Part shown: piece after piece, positions 24,617 to 32,936 of the stretch | Layout of the letters: each line of letters begins with the position of its first letter | How positions within the stretch are numbered: the stretch's first letter is position 1 | Translations under genes and position numbers: made by a program | The notes under the pieces: generated by a model | Databases searched by the model: none | Seen by the model: only the letters and a program-made list of their open reading frames with translations | What the model was told of the DNA's origin: nothing | NCBI RefSeq assembly: GCF_004765805.1 | Contig: NZ_SBIU01000005.1 | Coordinates: forward strand, 124,001 to 188,000 | DNA length: 64,000 bases | Reading direction: 5' to 3' | Origin: Halorussus halobius | Lineage (GTDB): Archaea; Halobacteriota; Halobacteria; Halobacteriales; Haladaptataceae

Positions 24617-25153
24617 TCACACCCGCTGGAACATCGTTCCGGCGCGCTCGGCGGTCTCCCCGTCGCTGGCCGAGTCGCCGACGAACAGCACCGATTCGGG
24701 GGGCACGTCCAGTTCCTCGACCGCGGCCAGCAGCGGCCTCGGATGCGGTTTCCGCTCGGGGACGGTCCCCCTGCCCACGACCGAATCGACGTGTTCGGCG
24801 AGGTCGTGTTCGGCGAGCGCGAGCCGGACCGCCTCGTGGTGGTTGAGCGAGCAGACCCCGACCGGTATCTCGCGGTCGACCAGTTCGTCGGCGAGCGCGA
24901 GTCGTCGGGAGGCCCGCGCGCCCTCGCGCTCGGCCGCCGCGATGAGTTCGTCGGCCGCCGCGCCGACGCCCGCGTCCTCGGCGGCGTCGAGCAGCGTCCA
25001 CGCGCTCAGCGGCTCGGCGTCGACGCCCTCGCGTTCGAGCAGCTCGCTCACCTCGCGCTCGACTCGCTCCCAGTCGACCGCGAGCCGGACCAGCGTGCCG
25101 TCGAGGTCGTACACTACCGCTCGGGGGTCGGGACCGGCGTCGTTTCGGGGCAC
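24617..25153 (-). CDS. HAD-superfamily hydrolase (phosphoglycolate-phosphatase-like)
   Basis: 178 residues from a GTG at 25153; a CTCTTTTTC element lies about 27 bases upstream, while an earlier GTG would sit too close to it. The HAD motifs are complete: VVYDLDGTLV (nucleophile Asp), VCSLNHHEAV (motif II Ser), ERKPHPRPLL (motif III Lys) and FVGDSASD (motif IV). A helical cap of about 60 residues sits between motifs I and II. It removes phosphate from a small metabolite; the substrate is not readable. Confidence 0.88.
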   Translation of the reverse strand: MPRNDAGPDPRAVVYDLDGTLVRLAVDWERVEREVSELLEREGVDAEPLSAWTLLDAAEDAGVGAAADELIAAAEREGARASRRLALADELVDREIPVGVCSLNHHEAVRLALAEHDLAEHVDSVVGRGTVPERKPHPRPLLAAVEELDVPPESVLFVGDSASDGETAERAGTMFQRV

Positions 25154-25272
25154 GCCACGCGGTAGGCCCAGCACCGAAAAAGAGGTATCGGTCGTCCGGG
25201 TCGTCCGTCGGGTCGTCGCGATTCGGTGCGTCGGACCGGGACCGCCGGTCCCGGTCGGCAGGCGGCGGTCGG

Positions 25273-26400
25273 TCAGTCCAGCAGGTTGCGGGCGATGACC
25301 TTCTTCTGTATCTCGCTGGTCCCCTCGTAGATGGTGGTTATCTTCGAGTCCCGGTAGAGGCGCTCGACGTCGAAGTCGGTGGTGTAGCCGTAGCCGCCGT
25401 GTATCTGGACCGCCTCGTTGGTCACGTCGACCGCCGCCTCGCTGGCGAAGTACTTGGCCATGCTCGCCGCCAGTTCGACGTTCTCGCCCGCGTCCTCGCG
25501 CCGGGCGGCGTCGCGGGTGAGCAGGCGGGCGGCCTCCAGTTGGGTCTTCATGTCCGCGAGCTTGTGCCGGATGGTCTGGATGTCGGCGATGGGCCGGTCG
25601 AACTGCTCGCGCTCGGTGGCGTACGCCACGGCCTCGTCGAGGGCCGACTGGGCCAGCCCGACCGACTGGCTCGCGATGCCGATGCGTCCGCCCGTGAGGA
25701 TGTGGAACGCCGCCGACAGACCCTTCCCCTCCTCTGTCAGACGGTTCTCGGCGGGAATCCGCACGTCGTCGAAGACGAGCGAGGTGGTGTCGCTCGCCCG
25801 GAGGCCGAGTTTGTCCTCCTTCTTGCCGACCGCCAGTCCGTCGGCGTCCTTCGGCACGACGAACTGGGTCACCGACCGGGGGTCCTCGCGGTCGGTCTTG
25901 GCGAACAACACGACCACGCCGCTGCGCTCGCCGTTGGTTATCCACTGCTTCTTGCCGTTTATCACGTACTCGTCGCCCTCGCGTCTGGCCTCGGTCGTCA
26001 TCTCGGCCGGGTTCGAGCCGGCCTGTGGCTCCGAGAGCGCGAACGCCCCCACGGGTCGGCCCTCGGCCATGTCGGGCAGCCAGCGCTCCTTCTGGTCGTC
26101 GTCGCCGAACTCCGCGATGCAGGAGGTCGCCAGCGAGTGGACCGACAGCGCGGTCGCGACCGACAGCATTCCGTACGCGACTTCCTCGTTGACGACGCTG
26201 TACGTGAGCCGGTCCACGTCGAGACCGCCGTACGCCTCGGGGACGGTGAGGCTGGTCATGTCGAGGTCGGCGAGCCCGTCCCACACGTCCTCGGGGAACG
26301 TCTGGTTCTCGTCGGACTCGCGCGCGACCGGTCGAATCTCCTCGACCGCGAACTCCCGCACCACGTCGCGCATCGCCCGCTGTTCCTCGGAGAGGTTCAT
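25273..26400 (-). CDS. Acyl-CoA dehydrogenase
   Basis: A 375-residue FAD enzyme of beta-oxidation that transfers electrons to ETF. It has the full set of family segments: ALSEPQAGSNPAEMTTEARR, DEYVINGKKQWITNGERSG, TGGRIGIASQSVGLAQSALD, QIHGGYGYTTDFDVERLYRD and KITTIYEGTSEIQKKVIARN, which holds the catalytic Glu. Chain-length preference cannot be read. A CAACTTTTTCC element about 28 bases before the ATG indicates a leaderless transcript. Confidence 0.94.
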   Translation of the reverse strand: MNLSEEQRAMRDVVREFAVEEIRPVARESDENQTFPEDVWDGLADLDMTSLTVPEAYGGLDVDRLTYSVVNEEVAYGMLSVATALSVHSLATSCIAEFGDDDQKERWLPDMAEGRPVGAFALSEPQAGSNPAEMTTEARREGDEYVINGKKQWITNGERSGVVVLFAKTDREDPRSVTQFVVPKDADGLAVGKKEDKLGLRASDTTSLVFDDVRIPAENRLTEEGKGLSAAFHILTGGRIGIASQSVGLAQSALDEAVAYATEREQFDRPIADIQTIRHKLADMKTQLEAARLLTRDAARREDAGENVELAASMAKYFASEAAVDVTNEAVQIHGGYGYTTDFDVERLYRDSKITTIYEGTSEIQKKVIARNLLD

Positions 26401-26487
26401 ACCCGGAGTGACGGACGGTGCGTGGAAAAAGTTGCCTGTTCGGGGTTCGAGCCCCGACGCCGCGACGACCGCGCGGACCGCCCGCGA

Positions 26488-27690
26488 TCACTCGCGCACG
26501 AACGCTGCGACCTCCTCGGGAGTCGCGTCGAGACCGCCGCCCTGCGCGAACGTCGGGCCGCCGCCGCCACCGCCGCCGAACGCCGCGGTCACTTCGTCGA
26601 CCACGTCGCCCGCGTCGGGGTCGCCGCCGGTCGCGGCCACGACGAAGGTCGCGCCGTCCGCGCCCGACAGCACCACCGCGTCCGGCGCGTCCGCGCTCTC
26701 GCCGGCCAGTTCCTTCGCGCGGTCGGCGACCTCGTTCGGACCGAACTCCGGGACCGTTCCCACCACCCACTCGCCGCCGTCGCGCTCGATTGCGTCCTCG
26801 CGCAGGTCGTCGAGGCGGGCCGCCAGCAGTTCTTCTCTGGCGTGGCGCAGGTCGGCCTCCAGCGTCTCGACCTCGCGGCTGACTCGCTGGGCGGCCTCGG
26901 GCAGGTCGGCCACGCCCACGTCGAGGCTTCGGGCGGCCTCGCGGGCGGCCCGGACGCTCTCGGCGCGCTCGCGGATGGCGGTCGGGCCGACCGCGAACTC
27001 CACGCGGGTCAGCCCCTCGCCGGGGTTCGAGCGGTCGAGGACGGTCACGGGGCCGATTTCGCGGGTGTTCGAGACGTGCGTGCCGCCGCAGGCCGCCCAG
27101 TCCCACTCGGCGACGGTCACGACGCGGACGGTGTCGGCGTCGCTCATCACGCCCTCCTCGGTCTTGGTGTTGAACGCCACGTCGTCGCGCTCGCGGGCCT
27201 CCTGCTGGGGAATCTCGGCCCACGAGACGGGCAGGGAGTCCCAGACCGCGCGGTTCGTGAGTCGCTCTAGCTCGGCCAGCACCTCGTCGTCGACGTCGGT
27301 GCTGGTGGTGAAGTCGACCCGAATCTTGCGCTGGCCGATGTCGAACCCGCCGTAGCCGAGGTCGTCGAGCAGGCGGCGGCCCGCGCCGTAGAGGACGTGG
27401 CTCGCGGTGTGGGCGCGCTCGCAGTAGGTCCGGAACTCGTCGTCGACCTCGGCCTGCACGGTCTCGCCCGCCTCGAAGTCGGGGTCGTCGCCGAGGCGGT
27501 GGACGACTCGGTCGCCGTCCCGCTGGACGTCCTCGACGACCGCGCCGCCGACGGTGCCCCGGTCGGCGGGCTGGCCGCCGCTCTCGGCGTAGAAGTACGT
27601 TCGGTCGAGCGTGACCCGCCGGCCGTCGACCGATTCGACGGTCGCCTCGAAGCTCCGCACGGCGGGGTCGCGCGCCGCGAGTTGGCTCAT
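26488..27690 (-). CDS. alaX: Alanyl-tRNA editing protein (AlaX-L type)
   Basis: A 400-residue free-standing editing protein that hydrolyses Ser-tRNA(Ala) or Gly-tRNA(Ala). The zinc site is formed by HTASHVLYG (HxxxH, residues about 93-101) and AACGGTHVSNTREIG (CxxxH). The N-terminal segment LDRTYFYAESGGQPADRGTV matches the AlaRS editing domain. The C-terminal part has a coiled region and a DHHA1-like domain with a Gly-rich run (GGGGGGGPTFAQGGG), as in the C-terminus of AlaRS. No aminoacylation domain is present. Confidence 0.92.
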   Translation of the reverse strand: MSQLAARDPAVRSFEATVESVDGRRVTLDRTYFYAESGGQPADRGTVGGAVVEDVQRDGDRVVHRLGDDPDFEAGETVQAEVDDEFRTYCERAHTASHVLYGAGRRLLDDLGYGGFDIGQRKIRVDFTTSTDVDDEVLAELERLTNRAVWDSLPVSWAEIPQQEARERDDVAFNTKTEEGVMSDADTVRVVTVAEWDWAACGGTHVSNTREIGPVTVLDRSNPGEGLTRVEFAVGPTAIRERAESVRAAREAARSLDVGVADLPEAAQRVSREVETLEADLRHAREELLAARLDDLREDAIERDGGEWVVGTVPEFGPNEVADRAKELAGESADAPDAVVLSGADGATFVVAATGGDPDAGDVVDEVTAAFGGGGGGGPTFAQGGGLDATPEEVAAFVRE

Positions 27691-28334
27691 ACGCGGGGAG
27701 AGTCGGCCGGGCGACTAAAGGGTCACGTTACCGAGTGTCTCGCGTCGCGGTACTCGATGGCGTTCTTTCGGTTCGATTCGATTCAACGATTGCCCGCGTT
27801 GGTCGATGACGTGACGCTCCGGCGACCGGACGACTCGGCGCGCGGTGGCGCTTTCCTGAGCGAGGCAAGGCTCGCCAGCGCTCGGCGCTGACGGCGGCGG
27901 TGCGCGTTCGTGCGCCCCGAGGCTGGGCGGCGTGAGGTCCGCCGTCGCGGTTGCGGTGCTGTGTGGTTGCGGTTGCGGTGCGGTACTCAGAGGCTCGAGC
28001 AGTAGCTCGCTTCCCGACCGCATCGTACTCCGGCCCAAGTGCATCCGAGCTAGCTACTGCCTCGACAAATGAGTGACCGCAACTCCAACCGCCCCGCACC
28101 GCGACCGCACAGCGGGAGCCTCACACCTCCCCAGCCTCGGGGCGCACGAACGCGCCCCGCCACCGTCAGAGGCGAGCGCTGACGAGCCCTCGCTCGCGTC
28201 CGCTCACGAGGACCTCGCGCGCTTGGGCGCGCTCACGAGGACCCCACCAGCGCGCGCCGACGAAGGTACAGTAGTCGAGGTTAAAGTAGTCGAGAACGCC
28301 CGCGAACTAGTAATCGAAAACGACCTTCGCCCGG
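27691..28334. other. 644-bp spacer dominated by a repeat element
   Basis: The spacer contains repeat copy 3 (27904-28153). The remaining flanks are GC-rich, with many CGCGC runs, and show no coding frame. The alaX promoter should lie just above 27690, but no strong TATA element stands out. Confidence 0.45.
27904..28153. repeat. Intergenic inverted-repeat element, copy 3 (complete)
   Basis: The most symmetrical copy. The left end GCGTTCGTGCGCCCCGAGGC (27904) is repeated as the reverse complement at the right end (GCCTCGGGGCGCACGAACGC, ending 28153). The match continues inwards through GGCTGGG(C/G)(G/A)GG(C/T)GTGAGG for about 35 bases. Next inside are GCGGTTGCGGTGC runs on the left and CCCGCACCGCGACCGC on the right. 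The centre has CGAGCAGTAGCTCG facing GAGCTAGCTACTGCCTCGAC. Confidence 0.8.
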
Positions 28335-29666
28335 TCAGGCCACCGCTTCGACCGACTCGCGGAACACGTCGAAGCCGAGTTCGATCTCGCGCTCGGTCAC
28401 GTCGAGCGGCGGCAGGATGCGGACCGTCTTGTACCCACAGCCCAGGACCAGCAGGCCGCGCTTGAGCGCCGCCTCGACGACCGCCTCGCGGCGCTCTTTG
28501 GTGTCGAACTCGACCGCGAGCATCAGGCCGCGCCCGCGCACGTCGACCGCATTGGGCAGGTCGGCGTCTTCGAGGAGTTCCCGCAGCTGGCGGCCCCGCT
28601 CGGTGACGTTGTCGAGCAGGTCGTACTCCTCGATGGCGTCGACGGTGAACACGCCCTGCATCGCGTCGACTATCTTGCCCGCGCCCCACGTCGAGGAGAG
28701 CCGCGCCTTCTCGTCGGGGAACAGGTCGCGGTTGGCCACCGTCGCGCCGGCGCGCAGCCCCTTCGCCGAGGTGATGACGTCGGGTTCGAGGTCGAGGTGG
28801 TCGACGCCCCACATCTCGCCCGTCCGACCCAGCCCGGACTGAATCTCGTCGGCGATGATGCGGACGCCGAACTCCTCGCGGATGGCCGCGAGGTCGGCGA
28901 CGAACCCCTCGTGGGGCACTCGATAGCCGCCCTCGCCCTGCACGGGTTCGAGGATGAGGTAGGCGACCTCTGCGGGGTCGACGACGCCCCGCTCGGCGTG
29001 GAGTTTGTCGGCGACGACGTTGCCGCCGGGGCCGTCGGTCAGCCACGCGCGCTCGTACTCCTCGTCGGTCGCGGGGTAGGGCACCGACATCACGCCGCCG
29101 ACCTCGGGGTAGCCCTTGCGGTGGTTGCGCTTCGAGCGGTTGAGCGAGAGCGCACCGAGCGTCCGACCGTGGAACGCGCCGTCGAACGTGAACGCGCGGT
29201 GGCCGCCCTGCGCGTAGCAGATTTTGATGGCGTTCTCGACCGCCTCCGCGCCCGAGTTCGACAGGAAGACGGTATCCATGTCGTAGTGGCTCGTGAGGTC
29301 GGTGATTCGCTCCATCAACTGGGTCGGACCGGGGAACTCGGGCTCCTCGGGCGGCCAGCCGCCGGCGGCGTAGAAGTCCTGGCCGGCGATCTTGGTCGGG
29401 TCTATCAGGCCGAACTCGTCGAACTTCTCCATCACCTTCGGGTTGTTGTACCCCAGCGGCGCTGACGCGACGTGGGACGTGAAGTCCAGCAGGACGTTGC
29501 CGTCGACGTCGGTGCAGAACGGTCCCTCGGCGTCCTCGGTGAAGTCCCAGACGAAGTCGTAGACGTACGTGCTCGGAGCCGAGAACTGGTGGTGGTAGTC
29601 GGCCCACTCCTCGGCCCGTTTGCCGGGCATCTCCTCGACGGTCGGCTCCGCGGCCTCTCGGTCCAT
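28335..29666 (-). CDS. Class III PLP-dependent aminotransferase
   Basis: 443 residues from the ATG at 29666; a TTTTAATTATT element lies about 25 bases upstream. Fold-type I class III enzyme: NVLLDFTSHVASAPLGYNNP, FLSNSGAEAVENAIK, FDGAFHGRTLGALSLN, LILEPVQGEGGYRVP, IIADEIQSGLGRTGEMWG and ITSAKGLRAG with the PLP Lys. The family includes 4-aminobutyrate, acetylornithine and lysine aminotransferases. Because FTSHVASAPLGYNNP replaces the usual GI-type segment, I leave the substrate open. Amino donor use in GABA or lysine breakdown is plausible. Confidence 0.9.
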   Translation of the reverse strand: MDREAAEPTVEEMPGKRAEEWADYHHQFSAPSTYVYDFVWDFTEDAEGPFCTDVDGNVLLDFTSHVASAPLGYNNPKVMEKFDEFGLIDPTKIAGQDFYAAGGWPPEEPEFPGPTQLMERITDLTSHYDMDTVFLSNSGAEAVENAIKICYAQGGHRAFTFDGAFHGRTLGALSLNRSKRNHRKGYPEVGGVMSVPYPATDEEYERAWLTDGPGGNVVADKLHAERGVVDPAEVAYLILEPVQGEGGYRVPHEGFVADLAAIREEFGVRIIADEIQSGLGRTGEMWGVDHLDLEPDVITSAKGLRAGATVANRDLFPDEKARLSSTWGAGKIVDAMQGVFTVDAIEEYDLLDNVTERGRQLRELLEDADLPNAVDVRGRGLMLAVEFDTKERREAVVEAALKRGLLVLGCGYKTVRILPPLDVTEREIELGFDVFRESVEAVA

Positions 29667-29786
29667 GGCACGGGATATGGCCAGCCGGCTTTTAATTATT
29701 GCGAGGTAAAGCGCCATTCCCGACGAGTCGTCCTCGAGTTCGTGTCCTCCCCCCGTCGACGGACGCCACCACCGCCGCGACCCAAC

Positions 29787-31052
29787 TCAGAGCGTCGCCA
29801 CCACCGCCGCGACCGCCGACGCCGCGAGCAGGACGCCGCTCCACGCCGTGACCCGGTAGGCGAACGACCTGTCGGGCGCGGCGAGGGTGAGCGCGGCCTT
29901 GACCGCGATGGAGGAGGCGGTCGCCAGCAGGATGCCGAACACGGCGGTCTCGTGGGCGAGGTTGCCCCCGATGTACAGCAGGACCGCCGAGGAGGTCACG
30001 CCAGCGCTGGAGACCAGCCCGGAGAGGAGCGCGGTCACGTAGAACCCGGCCGAGCCGAACTGCTGTTGGGCGACCGCGCCGGCCACGATGACCAGCAGGA
30101 AGATGGCCCCGAAGCTCAGCGCGTTCCGGAGCGAGAACGGGCTCTCGAGGTCGATGTCGACCTGCTCGGACCAGTCGGCCGTGTAGGCCGCGATGGCGAC
30201 GCTCCCGAGGATGACCGCCCCGAGGGGCAACACCGCCCCGTAGAGGACGGGCGCGTCGCCCCCGACCGTGAACGCCAGCGCGATGGCGAGGTTCCGAACC
30301 GCCATCGCGGCGTCGGCCAGCAGGATGGCCGCCACGCCGTAGGAGGCCGCCTCGGGGCGCTGTTTGACGTGGTCGAGCATGGTGCCGACCACGGCGGTCG
30401 AGGACGCCAGCCCGCCGAAAAAGCCCGTGACCGCGATACCCCGGCCGCCGTAGGTCTTCACGACCGCGTAGTTGACGATGCCGATGGCGGCCACCGTGAC
30501 CACCATCAGCCACACGGTCCGGGGCTGGATGCCGTACGCGAACTCCTCGTTGGGGAGGAGCGGATAGATGACGAACGCGAGGATGGCGAACTCGACCGCC
30601 GACCGCAGTTCCTCGCGGGACATCCCCCACGCGAAACTGTGGAGTTCGCGCTTGAGCACGAGCAGCAGCGACGACAGCACGGCCACCGTGATGCCGACGA
30701 GGATGAACCCGTCCATCACGAGCGCGCCGACGCCGAACGCGACCAGCATCGTCACGGAGGTCGTCAGCGACAGCCCCTCGTCGGCCTCGTCGTCGGCCAG
30801 CAGCCCGCGCACGCCCAGCATGAGCCCCTGCACGATGACGAGCAACCCGCCCAGCAACAGCAACACCTCGTGGTCGAGCAGGGTGAACACGGCTCCCAGC
30901 AGGCTGATGAGCGTGAACGTGCGGATGCCCGCGGCCTTGTGTGACCACTCGCGCTCCAGCCCGAGGAACAACCCGAGCGCGGCGGCGAGCGCGACTCGGA
31001 CGACGTCACTGTTCAGCGGCGCTTGCGCGAGGGCGTCGACGATGCTCGGCAC
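29787..31052 (-). CDS. MgtC/SapB N-terminal plus DUF4010 membrane protein
   Basis: 421 residues from a GTG at 31052; a TTTATACC element lies about 25 bases upstream. The first 120 residues hold the MgtC/SapB segment (AAALGLFLGLEREWSHKAAG, RTFTLISLLGAVFTLL). The rest is DUF4010, with GLASSTAVVGTMLDH and GLVSSAGVTSSAVLLYIGGN. There are about twelve membrane segments. MgtC proteins take part in adaptation to low magnesium; a transport role for the DUF4010 fusion is not established. An inverted repeat next to the TATA box (31058-31077) suggests specific regulation. Confidence 0.88.
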   Translation of the reverse strand: MPSIVDALAQAPLNSDVVRVALAAALGLFLGLEREWSHKAAGIRTFTLISLLGAVFTLLDHEVLLLLGGLLVIVQGLMLGVRGLLADDEADEGLSLTTSVTMLVAFGVGALVMDGFILVGITVAVLSSLLLVLKRELHSFAWGMSREELRSAVEFAILAFVIYPLLPNEEFAYGIQPRTVWLMVVTVAAIGIVNYAVVKTYGGRGIAVTGFFGGLASSTAVVGTMLDHVKQRPEAASYGVAAILLADAAMAVRNLAIALAFTVGGDAPVLYGAVLPLGAVILGSVAIAAYTADWSEQVDIDLESPFSLRNALSFGAIFLLVIVAGAVAQQQFGSAGFYVTALLSGLVSSAGVTSSAVLLYIGGNLAHETAVFGILLATASSIAVKAALTLAAPDRSFAYRVTAWSGVLLAASAVAAVVATL

Positions 31053-31057
31053 TCTTC

Positions 31058-31077
31058 TACCTATTACTATGTAGGTA
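31058..31077. promoter_or_regulatory. Candidate operator at the MgtC-family promoter
   Basis: TACCTATTACTATGTAGGTA has 6-bp inverted arms TACCTA/TAGGTA around an 8-base spacer. It overlaps the upstream edge of the coding start region and abuts the TATA element of the minus-strand gene. The spacing suits a dimeric repressor that would block initiation. The identity of the regulator is unknown. Confidence 0.45.
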
Positions 31078-31173
31078 TAAATATCTCTCCCCTGTTCGGG
31101 CGGGGACCTTCAGATGACTCGACAGTTCGGGGGCGTGGGGACCGACTGTCGAACCGTTCGAGACGCGCGTCGG

Positions 31174-31617
31174 TCAGCGGTCGGCGGTCGTGTCGTCCGT
31201 CCGCGCTCGGCCCCGGACCGCCGTCGTGCCGGCCGCCACCGCGTACAGACCGACGACGCCGAGTCCCGCGCCCGCCAGCGACTCCGCGACGGGAGCGAGT
31301 ACGCGCGGCAGTTCGACGACGTACGACCCGACCAGCGAGACCGCCATCGCGGCGACGAACCACGCGCCGGCGGGGACCGCGATTCGGGCGTTCTCGCGGA
31401 GAATCGACGCCACGTCGAGGGTCGCGGGCGGTGACACCGTCGCCGAGAGCGAGACCCCCCGGACCGCGACGTAGAGCGCGGCCATCACGAACCCGGCCGT
31501 GCGGACGGGGCTGCCGACGTTCTGGAAGGCGGCGGCCCACGCCAGCAGGTTCCAGAACAGCAGTATCACGACGACGGGGACGGTCTCCACGACGAATCGC
31601 TGCGGCGAGAGGGACAT
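31174..31617 (-). CDS. Small four-helix membrane protein
   Basis: 147 residues from the ATG at 31617; CCCTTAAAAACCCC lies about 25 bases upstream. It has four hydrophobic segments (for example VVILLFWNLLAWAAAF and AWFVAAMAVSLVGSYVVEL) and an Arg/Asp-rich tail. Family unknown. It is monocistronic and separate from the MgtC-type gene, which has its own promoter. Confidence 0.68.
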   Translation of the reverse strand: MSLSPQRFVVETVPVVVILLFWNLLAWAAAFQNVGSPVRTAGFVMAALYVAVRGVSLSATVSPPATLDVASILRENARIAVPAGAWFVAAMAVSLVGSYVVELPRVLAPVAESLAGAGLGVVGLYAVAAGTTAVRGRARTDDTTADR

Positions 31618-31752
31618 GCCGGCACCGTTTCGCTGTACCCTTAAAAACCCCGTCCGTCGGCCACGGCGCGTCAGTCGCCCCGCGGCGCGGCCCGGGCGCG
31701 TCGGCCCCCGTCTCGCGCCGCGAGCGCATTGCCGGCGAGTGATATCGGGGAA

Positions 31753-32247
31753 TCAGAGCAGGTGGACGTAGTCGTCGAGCGACAGCGCGAACTCCCGGCT
31801 CGGCGGCAGGTCGACCCACGAGAACTCGAACTCAGCGCCGACCTCCTCGCCCTCGCCGGTCACGGTGTGGGTCCAGCGGTCGCGCGGGTCGTGGACCGTC
31901 GCGTGGAAGAAGTGCCGGACGTACCGGCGGGCCCGCCGTCGGGTCCACACGTCGGTCGTGAGGTGCCGGGCGTCGCCCAGCGCGCCGAGTCCGCTCTCCT
32001 CGACGACCTCCCGGAACACCGCCTCGCGGGGGCGTTCGCCGGGTTCGATGGTTCCCTTCGGTATCTGGAGGCCGTCGTGGCCCGGCCCCTCGAACACGAG
32101 GAGCTCGCGGCCGCTCCGGGCGTCGCCCCCGTCCGTCCGGGGTCCGCCGGCGTCGCCCCGACTGTCGCTCCCGTCGCGGGTGATGTACGCGCACGCCTTG
32201 GGGACGTAGGTCGTCTCGTCGACGGTCGTGGCCGGTTCCGTGCTCAT
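31753..32247 (-). CDS. Nudix hydrolase
   Basis: 164 residues. The Nudix box is complete: GTIEPGERPREAVFREVVEE followed by SGLG, fitting Gx5Ex7REUxEExGU. Before it lies the typical strand LQIPKGTIE; after it the protein has an Arg-rich strand and HFFHATVHDP. The residues around 22-48 are an Asp/Gly-rich insertion. It hydrolyses a nucleoside-diphosphate-linked compound, substrate unknown. The promoter-like GCGTTTTACC is about 28 bases before the ATG. Confidence 0.9.
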   Translation of the reverse strand: MSTEPATTVDETTYVPKACAYITRDGSDSRGDAGGPRTDGGDARSGRELLVFEGPGHDGLQIPKGTIEPGERPREAVFREVVEESGLGALGDARHLTTDVWTRRRARRYVRHFFHATVHDPRDRWTHTVTGEGEEVGAEFEFSWVDLPPSREFALSLDDYVHLL

Positions 32248-32373
32248 CGTTCCACGTTCGACGACGCCGTCCGGTAAAACGCTTTCTGGAAGGAATATTA
32301 AGGAGGCTAAGGTGTCGGCGTCGTACTCCCCGATTCGGCCCGTCGCGGCCGCGCGGACGCCTCGTTCCGGGTT

Positions 32374-32400
32374 CCGAACGAACTAAGTCCGTTCGTTCGG
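32374..32400. promoter_or_regulatory. Perfect 10-bp inverted repeat upstream of the stress-protein/permease pair
   Basis: CCGAACGAAC and GTTCGTTCGG flank the 7-base spacer TAAGTCC. It lies 102 bases before the universal stress protein start and 127 bases above the divergent Nudix gene. It could be an operator or a hairpin in a leader. There is no T-run after it, so a terminator is unlikely. Confidence 0.45.
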
Positions 32401-32501
32401 TCTCCCCGAACGATGACCAACTTCGTTTGCGGAATCGTTGGAGAGCCGAGCGACCGTTCGCGGACGCCACAGTCGTAACCGACGCCGAACCTAACGCTCC
32501 C

Positions 32502-32936
32502 ATGTCTACGCCCACGTTCGACGCGATACTCGTCCCGGTCGCATCGTCCGACGACGCCCGAACGACCGCTCGCGCGCTCCGCGAGCACTTCGACCTCTCG
32601 GGGACCGACGTGACGTTCGCGTTCGTCGTCGAGAAGGCCGGCGGCGTCCCCGACAAGGCGGGCGTCGAGCAGCGCGAGGCGGTCGCCGAAGACGCGTTCG
32701 AGGCCGCTCGCGCCGAACTCACGGGCGTCGAGGTGGGGACCGAGATCACCTACGCCACGGACGTCGCCGACGGCATCCGGGGGGTCGCGGCCGACGTCGA
32801 CGCCGACGCCATCGTGTTCGTCCCGCGGGAGGGAGGCCGGCTCGCCCGGTTCCTGACCGGCGACGTGGCGCTGTCGCTGGCCACCGACAGCGACCGTCCC
32901 GTGGTGTCGCTCCCGACCCCGGAGGTAGGTGGATGA
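32502..32936 (+). CDS. Universal stress protein (UspA) domain protein
   Basis: 144 residues from the ATG at 32502. UspA fold: FDAILVPVASSDDARTTARA at the N-terminus, a helix AREHFDLSG-type region, ADVDADAIVFVPREGGRLAR and the C-terminal strand SDRPVVSLPTPEV. The usual ATP-binding Gx2Gx9GS loop is degenerate here (GGRLARFLTGDVA), so nucleotide binding is uncertain. The stop overlaps the permease start (ATGA), so it is probably a regulatory partner of that transporter. Confidence 0.84.
   Translation: MSTPTFDAILVPVASSDDARTTARALREHFDLSGTDVTFAFVVEKAGGVPDKAGVEQREAVAEDAFEAARAELTGVEVGTEITYATDVADGIRGVAADVDADAIVFVPREGGRLARFLTGDVALSLATDSDRPVVSLPTPEVGG

Noticed and set aside
26438..26456. tRNA T-arm-like TCGGGGTTCGAGCCCCGA between two genes
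   Set aside because: It is a short palindrome without any other tRNA part; more likely a small hairpin.
25160..27223. A long minus-strand frame running into the HAD gene from the acyl-CoA dehydrogenase and AlaX region
   Set aside because: Upstream of about 25153 it lies out of frame over the acyl-CoA dehydrogenase and AlaX genes and is Arg/Gly-rich. Only the HAD part is coding.
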